Assembly: GCA_023665865.1 (NCBI GenBank) | Contig: JAMPDC010000001.1 | Location: 942,081 to 1,006,080, forward strand | Origin: Staphylococcus sp. | GTDB lineage: Bacteria; Bacteroidota; Bacteroidia; Bacteroidales; Muribaculaceae | Length of the DNA stretch: 64,000 bases | Direction: 5' to 3' | Part shown: positions 51,992 to 59,056 of the stretch, one piece after another | Numbering within the stretch: position 1 is the stretch's first letter | How the letters are laid out: each line of letters starts with the position of its first letter | Translations under genes and position numbers: made by a program | The notes under the pieces: model-generated | Database searches by the model: none | What the model was told of the DNA's origin: nothing | What the model saw: the letters and a program-made list of their open reading frames with translations, nothing else

Positions 51992-52021
51992 TTGCCGTCA
52001 CATGGAAATTGAGTATTTTTG
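51992..52021 (+). promoter_or_regulatory. Promoter immediately before recF
   Basis: TTG (51992-51994; TTTTG context), 19 bp, TATTTTTG (52014-52021). The recF ATG begins at 52029, only 7 bp after the -7 element, so transcription would begin at or within a few bases of the start codon. Confidence 0.7.
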
Positions 52022-52028
52022 TGGCATT

Positions 52029-53135
52029 ATGAGGCTGGAGGAACTGTCACTTACCAATTTCAAAAACATCCCGGAAGCTCGGCTGGAGTTTTCGGCCAAA
52101 GTCAACTGCTTTCTCGGCAACAACGGCATGGGCAAGAGCAACATGCTCGATGCCATCTACTTCCTGAGCTTCTGCAAAAGCTTCTCCCGTGTGCCCGACA
52201 AGATGCTCATACGCCGTGGCGAGGAGTTTGCCATAGCCAAAGGCCGCTACGTCCGCAAAGGTATCGATGAGGAACTCACTCTCGGACTCTCGACAGCCGC
52301 CCGCCGCAAGACTCTCAAGCGCGGAGGCAAGGAGTATGACCGTCTCAGCGCCCACATCGGGAGCTTTCCGCTGGTGATGGTAGCCCCACAGGACATAGAC
52401 CTGATCCGCGAGAGCGGCGAGGAAAGGCGACACTGGATGGATGTGGTAATCTCCCAGAGCGACCCTCTCTATCTCGACCAGCTCATCCGCTACACCCGCT
52501 CGTTGGAGCAGCGCAACCGGCTCTTGCGCGAGGGGAGCGTCGACGCCAACCTCTACGGCGCACTGGAGGTAGTCATGGACATGGCCGCATCCTATATCCA
52601 CGACGTAAGGACCGCACGCATAGCCGAACTCACCGAAATCTTCGACCGTTACTATCAAGCTATAGCCGGAACAGGCGAGACCGTCTCCATCTCCTATCAA
52701 AGCGGTCTCAACCGCGAGGGTGTCACGATGCAGACACTCCTCAACGAAGCGCGCCGCCATGACGAGATAGTCAAACATACCTCTGTCGGAATCCACCGCG
52801 ATGATCTCGGGATGGAACTCGACGGGATGCCGATGCGCCGCATCGGTTCCCAGGGACAGTGCAAGACCTTCACCATCGCTCTGCGTCTGGCCCAATACGA
52901 CTTCCTGCACCGCGCCACCGGTATGGCCCCAATTCTCCTACTCGACGATATCTTCGACAAGCTCGACGCCTCGCGCGTCGAACGCATCATGGAGCTTGTC
53001 ACATCCGATTCCTTCGGACAGATATTCATCACCGACACCAACCGTACCCATCTCGACGAGATCATGAGCCGCACAGGTGGCGACTACCGCATGTGGAGCG
53101 TCGAAGACGGCATCTTCACACCAACAGGCCGATGA
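52029..53135 (+). CDS. recF: DNA replication and repair protein RecF
   Basis: RecF loads RecA at gaps with RecO and RecR. The 368-residue protein starts MRLEELSLTNFKNIPEARLE and has Walker A FLGNNGMGKSNMLDAIYFLS (about 33-52), the conserved KSF after it, RRHWMDVVISQSDPLYL, the signature SQGQCKTFTIALRLAQ (about 279-294) and Walker B APILLLDDIFDKLD. The ATG at 52002 was rejected because the promoter lies between it and 52029. A DUF721 gene overlaps its stop codon, a pairing seen near recF in many bacteria. Confidence 0.96.
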   Translation: MRLEELSLTNFKNIPEARLEFSAKVNCFLGNNGMGKSNMLDAIYFLSFCKSFSRVPDKMLIRRGEEFAIAKGRYVRKGIDEELTLGLSTAARRKTLKRGGKEYDRLSAHIGSFPLVMVAPQDIDLIRESGEERRHWMDVVISQSDPLYLDQLIRYTRSLEQRNRLLREGSVDANLYGALEVVMDMAASYIHDVRTARIAELTEIFDRYYQAIAGTGETVSISYQSGLNREGVTMQTLLNEARRHDEIVKHTSVGIHRDDLGMELDGMPMRRIGSQGQCKTFTIALRLAQYDFLHRATGMAPILLLDDIFDKLDASRVERIMELVTSDSFGQIFITDTNRTHLDEIMSRTGGDYRMWSVEDGIFTPTGR

Positions 53136-53422
53136 AACGCACTGACCCGAAACAGATAGGAACCCTCGTGGAAGAGGCCCTCGCCAGGGCCGGCCTCACC
53201 GACACGCTCAACGAGCAGCGTGCGGCTGCCGCTTGGGTCGATGTAGTCGGCCCGGCTATCAACCGCTACACCACAAAGCGATTTGTCGACAGCGGCATCC
53301 TCCACGTCTATCTAACCTCCGCTCCACTCAAAAACGAACTATCCTTCAACCGCGATCGGCTCGTCAAGGCTATCAACCGCATGGTCGGCGCGGATGTCAT
53401 AAACGATGTACAGTTTCATTGA
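53132..53422 (+). CDS. DUF721 family protein
   Basis: A 96-residue protein starting MKRTDPKQIGTLVEEALARA. The DUF721 (DciA-like) pattern of a short helix, AAWVDVVGPAINRYT, GILHVYLTSAPLKNELSFNR and a final helix is recognisable. DciA proteins interact with the replicative helicase in many bacteria lacking DnaC; whether this short version does so is unknown. The ATG overlaps the recF stop (ATGA), implying coupled translation and a role near replication or repair. Confidence 0.88.
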   Translation: MKRTDPKQIGTLVEEALARAGLTDTLNEQRAAAAWVDVVGPAINRYTTKRFVDSGILHVYLTSAPLKNELSFNRDRLVKAINRMVGADVINDVQFH

Positions 53423-53450
53423 AAAACTGTCAGTTAAAACACTACACGAA

Positions 53451-53918
53451 ATGAGCACAAACCGTTGCGAAGCGGCCGACGTGAACTTTTTCCGCCACCA
53501 CATGCCGCTACAGATGAGGTTTAACGACATCGACATGCTCGGACACCTCAACAACAGTGTCTATCTTACCTTCATGGACCTCGCCAAAGCCCGCTACTTC
53601 AACGAGGTCAACGGCGCGCCCGTCGACATCAGCAAGATGGGTATTGTCATCGTCAACATCAATGCCAATTTCTGCATCCCGACCTTCTTCAACGAAGAGA
53701 TAGAGGTCGAGACAGCGGCTGTCGCCATCGGCGAGAAGAGCCTGACGCTCGAACAGCGCATCTACTCTGTCCCCGACCGTCAGGTCAAATGCTCATGCCG
53801 CACCGTCATGGCAGGTTTCGATATACGGACCAATACCGGTATGCCCATCCCCCCGGAGTGGGTAGAGAAAATCGAATCCTACGAGGGACGCACCCTGCGC
53901 AAACCGAAAACTGACTGA
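53451..53918 (+). CDS. Acyl-CoA thioesterase, hotdog fold (4-HBT type)
   Basis: A 155-residue thioesterase. QMRFNDIDMLGHLNNSVYLTFMDLAKARYF (read across residues 21-50) holds the family's active-site Asp in DIDMLGHLNN and the long hotdog helix. VNINANFCIPTFFNEEIEVET is the following strand pair. The ATG at 53451 is preferred; the one at 53406 lies inside the DUF721 gene and adds 15 residues. The substrate is not known. It probably belongs to the recF-DUF721 transcription unit. Confidence 0.88.
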   Translation: MSTNRCEAADVNFFRHHMPLQMRFNDIDMLGHLNNSVYLTFMDLAKARYFNEVNGAPVDISKMGIVIVNINANFCIPTFFNEEIEVETAAVAIGEKSLTLEQRIYSVPDRQVKCSCRTVMAGFDIRTNTGMPIPPEWVEKIESYEGRTLRKPKTD

Positions 53919-53940
53919 AAACCACGCCTGCAAAAAATTT

Positions 53941-55320
53941 ATGAAGAAACTACCCGACGATTTCCTCACCATGCTCTCAGGTCTCGGCCTCGGAAAGCTC
54001 GGCGACTGTCTTGCGGAAGGAGAACCCTCGACCTCAATACGCCTAAACCGCTCGCGTGGCGTCACACGTGAGGAGACAGGACTGGCAGGGGAGAGCGTGG
54101 CCTGGTGTCCGGAAGGCATATATCTCGACGAGCGCCCCAAGTTCACCTTTGATCCGCGCCTGCACCAGGGATACTACTATGTGCAGGAAGCATCGTCGAT
54201 GTTCCACAGCCACGTCATAGCCTCGCTCACATCAGACGGCACTCCACTCAGAGTGCTCGACGCCTGCGCCGCCCCCGGAGGCAAAACAACAGCTGTCGCC
54301 GACTCCCTGCCGGCAGGATCGCTCATAGTGGCCAATGAATATGTCCCTGCAAGAGCCGCTGTGCTGCGCGAGAATATCATCAAATGGGGCAATCCTTCGA
54401 CCATAGTCACCCGCGGCGACACCGCAGCTTTCCGGCGTCTGAAAGAGAGCTTCGACATCATCATCGCCGACGTCCCCTGCTCGGGCGAGGGCATGATGCG
54501 CAAGGACGACGAGGCTGTCACACAGTGGTCGCCCGGACTGGTCAGAGAGTGTGTGGAGCGTCAGCGTGAGATTGTCGGTAATCTATGGCCGGCACTGAAA
54601 CCGGGAGGCCTGCTCGTCTACAGCACCTGTACCTTCAACCGTAGTGAAGACGAGGAGATGGTCGAGGAACTGATCCGTGACTACGGTGCAGAGAGCGTCC
54701 CCGTCGGAAATATCGGAGCAGAGTGGGGGATAGCACCCGCCATCGGCTCCGACATCCACTGCTATCGTTTCCTCCCCGACCGTCTGCGTGGCGAGGGTCT
54801 ATTCGTGGCCGTGGTCCGCAAGCCCGGAGAGGCGCGCCGGGAGAAGATCCGCACCGGAAAAGAGAAAGGAAGCGCGAGGAAGGCCTCACAACAATGCTCA
54901 CAAGCTCTCTCCTGGCTCGACAAGGCTGCGGACGGGGATTTCTGTGTCTACGAAGATGAAGACCGCGTGAGCGCCTTTCCTGCAGCCCATGCCGACATGC
55001 TCAAAAAAGTAAAGAAGGAGTTTGATGTCATCCACGAAGGAGTCCTCGTCGGCAATGTCAAGGGGCGCGACCTCATCCCATCACAATCCCTTGCCCTCTC
55101 ACCACTGCTCCGCCGCGGAGCCTTCCCCGAAGTAGACTTAGACCGCCCCGCGGCTCTCGCCTATCTCTCAGGCGAAGCCGTCTCCCTGCCTGAAGGAACA
55201 CCCAAAGGCTTCATCCTCCTCACCTACGGCAAGCGTCCGCTCGGCTTTGTCAAAAATATCGGCAACCGCTCCAATAACCTCTATCCGGCTCCCTGGCGCA
55301 TCAAATCGAAAATAAACTGA
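53941..55320 (+). CDS. RsmB/NOP2/Sun family RNA cytosine-C5 methyltransferase
   Basis: A 459-residue SAM-dependent enzyme that makes 5-methylcytosine in rRNA or tRNA (RsmF-like). SAM loop LDACAAPGGKTTAVADSL near 107-124. The two catalytic cysteines are in DVPCSGEGMMRKDDEAVTQW (C near 180) and VYSTCTFNRSEDEEMVEEL (C near 229). A C-terminal PUA-like extension (about 320-459) matches RsmF-type proteins. It lies 22 bp after the thioesterase gene and 27 bp before trmD, so it belongs to a run of RNA-modification genes. Confidence 0.93.
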   Translation: MKKLPDDFLTMLSGLGLGKLGDCLAEGEPSTSIRLNRSRGVTREETGLAGESVAWCPEGIYLDERPKFTFDPRLHQGYYYVQEASSMFHSHVIASLTSDGTPLRVLDACAAPGGKTTAVADSLPAGSLIVANEYVPARAAVLRENIIKWGNPSTIVTRGDTAAFRRLKESFDIIIADVPCSGEGMMRKDDEAVTQWSPGLVRECVERQREIVGNLWPALKPGGLLVYSTCTFNRSEDEEMVEELIRDYGAESVPVGNIGAEWGIAPAIGSDIHCYRFLPDRLRGEGLFVAVVRKPGEARREKIRTGKEKGSARKASQQCSQALSWLDKAADGDFCVYEDEDRVSAFPAAHADMLKKVKKEFDVIHEGVLVGNVKGRDLIPSQSLALSPLLRRGAFPEVDLDRPAALAYLSGEAVSLPEGTPKGFILLTYGKRPLGFVKNIGNRSNNLYPAPWRIKSKIN

Positions 55321-55347
55321 ACCATCCAACTATAGATCATCCAGACA

Positions 55348-56028
55348 ATGAGAATCGACATACTCACCGTACTCCCCGAAATGATAGAATCGCCCCTCAA
55401 CTGCTCTATACTCAAGCGTGCGCAGGACAAGGGACTGGCTGAAATCGTGGTCCACAATCTACGAGAATACACCACCAACAAGCACCGCAAGGTCGATGAC
55501 TACCCCTTCGGCGGCGAGGCCGGAATGGTGATGCAGATCGAGCCTGTCGACCGTGCCATCGCCGACCTCAAATCGCAGCGTGACTACGATGAGGTGATAT
55601 TCACATCACCCGACGGCGAACAGTTTGACCAGCCGATGGCCAACAGCCTCTCGCTCGCACAGAACCTGATCATCCTCTGCGGCCACTATAAAGGCATAGA
55701 CTACCGCATCCGCGAACACCTCATCACCAAGGAAATCTCCATCGGCGACTATGTGCTCACCGGTGGTGAGATTCCGGCCGTTGTCATAGCGGATGCAATC
55801 ATCCGCCTCATCCCGGGTGCTATAGGCGACGAACAGAGCGCCCTCAGCGATTCTTATCAGGATAATCTTCTCGCACCTCCCGTCTACACCCGTCCTGCCG
55901 AGTATAAAGGCTGGCGTGTCCCCGACATCCTTCTCTCAGGCCACAAAGCCAAGATTGACGACTGGAAACACGAGCAGGCTCTCGAACGCACCCGCCGCCT
56001 CCGCCCCGACCTACTCAAAGGATTGTAA
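55348..56028 (+). CDS. trmD: tRNA (guanine-N1)-methyltransferase
   Basis: TrmD methylates G37 next to the anticodon, which prevents frameshifting. The 226-residue protein starts [20 protein letters not shown]. It has the trefoil-knot SAM site [16 protein letters not shown] (about 111-126), [21 protein letters not shown], and [20 protein letters not shown] near 177-196. The terminal helices contain [11 protein letters not shown]. The length is typical. In other bacteria trmD sits with rpsP/rimM/rplS, but not here. Confidence 0.97.
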   Translation: MRIDILTVLPEMIESPLNCSILKRAQDKGLAEIVVHNLREYTTNKHRKVDDYPFGGEAGMVMQIEPVDRAIADLKSQRDYDEVIFTSPDGEQFDQPMANSLSLAQNLIILCGHYKGIDYRIREHLITKEISIGDYVLTGGEIPAVVIADAIIRLIPGAIGDEQSALSDSYQDNLLAPPVYTRPAEYKGWRVPDILLSGHKAKIDDWKHEQALERTRRLRPDLLKGL

Positions 56029-56052
56029 TAAAAATAATTAACTGTCGCTTGA

Positions 56053-56083
56053 TTGCAATATTTGTTATAATTTTATATCTTTG
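56053..56083 (+). promoter_or_regulatory. Promoter for the small protein/GNAT pair
   Basis: TTG (56053-56055), 20 bp, TATCTTTG (56076-56083), with a leader of about 18 nt before the ATG at 56108. The ORF start at 56081 would lie in the promoter and is rejected. Confidence 0.65.
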
Positions 56084-56107
56084 TATCTTATAAATAATCA
56101 TTCTGAT

Positions 56108-56287
56108 ATGGCAATGACAATCAAGACATCCCCGGAACTTTGGGGAGAAGATGCCCGAAACTTCACTGAAGAAGCTGAGCGAAACGGAAAACTGCCTACG
56201 CCTAAACTTTCAGATTCACAACGCCAAGTGCTGACAACAATGTTGGATAGCGCCAAGAATATTATTTTTCCACCGCGTAAGAACTGA
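56108..56287 (+). CDS. Small protein upstream of a GNAT acetyltransferase (possible antitoxin)
   Basis: A 59-residue acidic/polar protein starting MAMTIKTSPELWGEDARNFTEEA. It has one helix-rich middle and a basic tail (IIFPPRKN). It has no family I can name. It is translated from a good promoter and its stop codon shares a base with the next start (TGATG). This is the layout of toxin-antitoxin pairs in which a small protein binds a GNAT toxin. It lacks an obvious ribbon-helix-helix start. A role as antitoxin is inference only. Confidence 0.7.
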   Translation: MAMTIKTSPELWGEDARNFTEEAERNGKLPTPKLSDSQRQVLTTMLDSAKNIIFPPRKN

Positions 56288-56898
56288 TGCTGATGGCAGA
56301 TTTTGTTTTCGTCGAAAAAACATTCATGGTTCCTTATACAAAAGAGGTTGCAGACTTCTGCGACCCCTTTTCGTGTGGAGACAATGATCTTGATGAATTT
56401 TTCAGCAATGACGTTTTTCTATATGAGAGTGAATTGCTCGGTAAAAGTTTTTGTTGGATCAATCGAGACAATACTAAAGAAATAGTCACCATAGCCACGC
56501 TCTCTTATGATGGTATAAAAACTTATACATTAGACAATCCATCCAAAAATTCCTTACAACGGAAAATCCCTCAGCAAAAACGTCACAGAAGCTATCCTGC
56601 CGTCCTAATAGGAAGATTAGGCGTAAATAAAAAGTTCCAAGGCCACGGACTCAATGCCGGCTCGCAGCTAATGGATGCACTCAAATATTGGTTTATCGAT
56701 GAAAACAACAAAGCAGCCTGCCGCTATATGTTGGTAGATGCCTATAACAGTGAGTCTACAATAAATTACTATCATAAAAATGGCTTTAAACCGCTCTATA
56801 AGACTGAGACAAGTGAAAAAGCAGCCTTTGGAATTCAATCAGATGAGCCACTTAGAAGCCGTATCTATTTTTTTGATCTTAAATTAATCACATCTTAA
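56287..56898 (+). CDS. GNAT family N-acetyltransferase (possible TacT/AtaT-like toxin)
   Basis: A 203-residue GNAT enzyme transferring acetyl from acetyl-CoA. DPFSCGDNDLDEFF near the N-terminus is the 'FxCGxxxLDxFL' start of TacT/AtaT toxins. The motif A core is VLIGRLGVNKKFQGHGLNAG (about 107-125) with Q118-x-H120-G121, and a terminal YYHKNGFKPLY (161-171) is the motif B helix and strand with its catalytic tyrosine region. The gene begins within the stop of the small upstream gene (TGATG). A second in-frame ATG lies 6 bp later. A/T-rich codons suggest recent transfer. It could equally be a housekeeping acetyltransferase. Confidence 0.85.
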   Translation: MLMADFVFVEKTFMVPYTKEVADFCDPFSCGDNDLDEFFSNDVFLYESELLGKSFCWINRDNTKEIVTIATLSYDGIKTYTLDNPSKNSLQRKIPQQKRHRSYPAVLIGRLGVNKKFQGHGLNAGSQLMDALKYWFIDENNKAACRYMLVDAYNSESTINYYHKNGFKPLYKTETSEKAAFGIQSDEPLRSRIYFFDLKLITS

Positions 56899-56922
56899 AA
56901 ATATAACAACCTTTCATCAACC

Positions 56923-57882
56923 ATGCTCAAAAAATATTTTCTGTTATTCACATTGATGCTCGGCTTCATTTCCGCTGCAGGAGTTGAGAAGCACTATGAT
57001 TTCGTCGTCGCGCAAGACGGCAGCGGTGATTTTACCACCGTTCAGGAAGCTATCAATGCCGTCCCCGATTTCCGTAAAGCAAACCGCACAAATATCCTAA
57101 TCAAAAAGGGTATATACAAGGAAAAACTCATCATCCCGGCTTCTAAGATAAAAGTTACACTCACAGGCGAGGATGGAGCCGTGATAACCTACGACGACTA
57201 TGCCTCGAAACTTAACCGTTTCGGGGAGGAAAAGTCGACATCCGGATCAGCATCATGCTATATATATGCTCCCGATTTCACAGCCGAAAATCTTACCTTT
57301 GAAAACTCCTCGGGTCCTGTCGGTCAGGCTGTCGCCTGCTTTGTCAGCGGCGACCGGGCCACCTTCCGCAAATGCCGTTTCCTCGGTTGTCAGGACACTC
57401 TCTACACCTACGGCTACCCCTCGCGCCAATACTATGAGGATTGCTATATCGAAGGGACTGTCGACTTTATCTTCGGTAAGGCTACAGCTGTCTTCAACCG
57501 CTGTCAGATCCACAACCGCGGACGCGGCTATGTGACAGCCCCCGCCACTCCTGAGGACAGCAAATATGGCTACGTGTTCCACGACTGCACTCTGACGGCC
57601 GAAGATGGCGTTGAAGGAGTGCCCTTGTCGCGCCCGTGGCGTCCATTCGCCCAGGCTATATTCATCAACTGCAATCTCGGCAAACACATAGCTTCCAAAG
57701 GCTGGGATAACTGGGGCAAGACGTCAAATGAGGAGACCGTAACCTATGCCGAATACAACAGTACCGGCGAAGGTGCCAACCCTGAAGCTCGCGCCACATA
57801 TTCGCGCCAGCTCTCCGACCCCACGCCCTATTCCATCCACACCGTCCTCGCCGGTGATGACGGTTGGAACCCTCTCTTATAG
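56923..57882 (+). CDS. Pectin methylesterase (carbohydrate esterase family 8)
   Basis: Secreted enzyme that removes methyl esters from homogalacturonan. The 319-residue protein has a signal peptide (about 1-20) and the right-handed beta-helix signature motifs: GQAVA (134-138), QDTLY (157-161, acid D158), DFIFG (181-185, nucleophile D181) and LSRPWRP (about 227-233, substrate Arg). Length is normal for bacterial CE8. No pectate lyase or SusCD pair is nearby. The neighbouring esterase gene, convergent with it, also looks like a glycan esterase. Confidence 0.94.
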   Translation: MLKKYFLLFTLMLGFISAAGVEKHYDFVVAQDGSGDFTTVQEAINAVPDFRKANRTNILIKKGIYKEKLIIPASKIKVTLTGEDGAVITYDDYASKLNRFGEEKSTSGSASCYIYAPDFTAENLTFENSSGPVGQAVACFVSGDRATFRKCRFLGCQDTLYTYGYPSRQYYEDCYIEGTVDFIFGKATAVFNRCQIHNRGRGYVTAPATPEDSKYGYVFHDCTLTAEDGVEGVPLSRPWRPFAQAIFINCNLGKHIASKGWDNWGKTSNEETVTYAEYNSTGEGANPEARATYSRQLSDPTPYSIHTVLAGDDGWNPLL

Positions 57883-57898
57883 TTAATGCCAAAACAAT

Positions 57899-57940
57899 AT
57901 GTAGCCTCGCATATATTAAACCAAATATGCGAGGCTACAT
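57899..57940. terminator. 16-bp perfect inverted repeat between two convergent esterase genes
   Basis: ATGTAGCCTCGCATAT (57899-57914) is the exact complement of the right arm ending at 57940, separated by 10 nt. It lies 17 bp beyond the pectin methylesterase stop. The T-run is weak in both directions. Confidence 0.6.
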
Positions 57941-57961
57941 GTGTTATTGACCGTATTCATT

Positions 57962-58864
57962 TCATATTATACACCTTTCCTTAAGCCAAGATACAAGAAG
58001 GGTAGTCCACAGATTTGTCATACATGGATTATTAGTAAGATTTATCCCATGTCCTCCAGACGGAAATATCTGTAGAGATGAACCTTTAACACCATTGTCT
58101 GTAAGAGATTTGAAATATAATATACTGTTTACACAAGACACCGTACGGTCGTCAGCCGCATGAACGATAAAAGTGGCAGGGGTACTTCCGGTGACATTCT
58201 TCTGACAGGAATAGCGGTCACGCAATTCAGGCTTATCCACAAATTCACCAAGTAGATTCTCACGACTGCTCTTATGTCCATAGTCTCCCATTGATATGAC
58301 AGGAGAGACGAGAATCGCAAAAGCAGGTCTCGTGATTGAATCCGATGAATTTTCCGGCATTGTTGATAGACTGGCCGCAAGATGACCTCCGGCAGAGCAG
58401 CCCCACACTCCGATTTTGTCCGGATCTATACCATATACCGCATGGTTTGCCCTTATCATCTTCATTGCCTGTCTTGCATCTTCCAACGGAACCATGCTGC
58501 GTCTGTCTGTCTTCGATGCGGCAGGCAAACGATACCTCAGAACAAAGGCGGTGACACCAAGCGTATTAAACCATTTCGCTATCTCAAATCCGCTCAGACG
58601 ATATGCCTGATGAGCATAACCGCCACCAGGAATTATAAGTACGGCACTACCATTTCGTGTAAAATCGGATGGAGTGAAGATATGAAGTCCTGGCCTGTTG
58701 ACTTTATATATTATCTCATTATTGAGACTGTCCATCTCTCCCACCCCATCCATTTCAATAAGCTCCTCATCACTCCATAGCGGAACAAAATCCTGTGAAT
58801 AGACCGCAAAGGACGATAACAGAAACAGAAAAACCAATATGGTCAGTCGTTTTTTATTTGACAT
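57962..58864 (-). CDS. Secreted alpha/beta-hydrolase esterase
   Basis: A 300-residue exported hydrolase (signal about 1-23) resembling acetyl-xylan esterases and related glycan deacylases. The oxyanion loop is LIIPGGGYAHQA (77-88), the nucleophile serine is in WGCSAGGHLA (S157), the acid is in VHAADDRTV (about 247-255), and the His is in SGGHGINL (about 272-279). These are the classic triad positions. The gene converges on the pectin methylesterase gene, with only an inverted repeat between. It uses A/T-ending codons more than neighbours. The substrate is unknown. Confidence 0.9.
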   Translation of the reverse strand: MSNKKRLTILVFLFLLSSFAVYSQDFVPLWSDEELIEMDGVGEMDSLNNEIIYKVNRPGLHIFTPSDFTRNGSAVLIIPGGGYAHQAYRLSGFEIAKWFNTLGVTAFVLRYRLPAASKTDRRSMVPLEDARQAMKMIRANHAVYGIDPDKIGVWGCSAGGHLAASLSTMPENSSDSITRPAFAILVSPVISMGDYGHKSSRENLLGEFVDKPELRDRYSCQKNVTGSTPATFIVHAADDRTVSCVNSILYFKSLTDNGVKGSSLQIFPSGGHGINLTNNPCMTNLWTTLLVSWLKERCII

Positions 58865-58892
58865 GATTATTATATTAAGTGAAAATAGTCAG

Positions 58893-58940
58893 AAAAAAGC
58901 AGTCTGTTTCAGCTAATATAAGCCAATTCAGACTGCTTTT
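58893..58940 (-). terminator. Terminator for leuS
   Basis: CAGACTGCTTTT (58929-58940) pairs with AAAAGCAGTCTG (58895-58906); read on the minus strand the hairpin ends in a T-run (58893-58898). It lies 117 bp past the leuS stop. Confidence 0.8.
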
Positions 58941-59056
58941 AATGTTTAAGTCATCTTGTTTGTGGCAATGAAATTATATAATTTCATCTGACATACGAGC
59001 TTCAGCACACATCAACAAGATTCTATGAAATTCCAATATTATAGAAATGAATCAGT

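Noticed and set aside
52047-52910. A 287-residue minus frame across recF
   Set aside because: Antisense shadow; recF has all expected motifs on the + strand.
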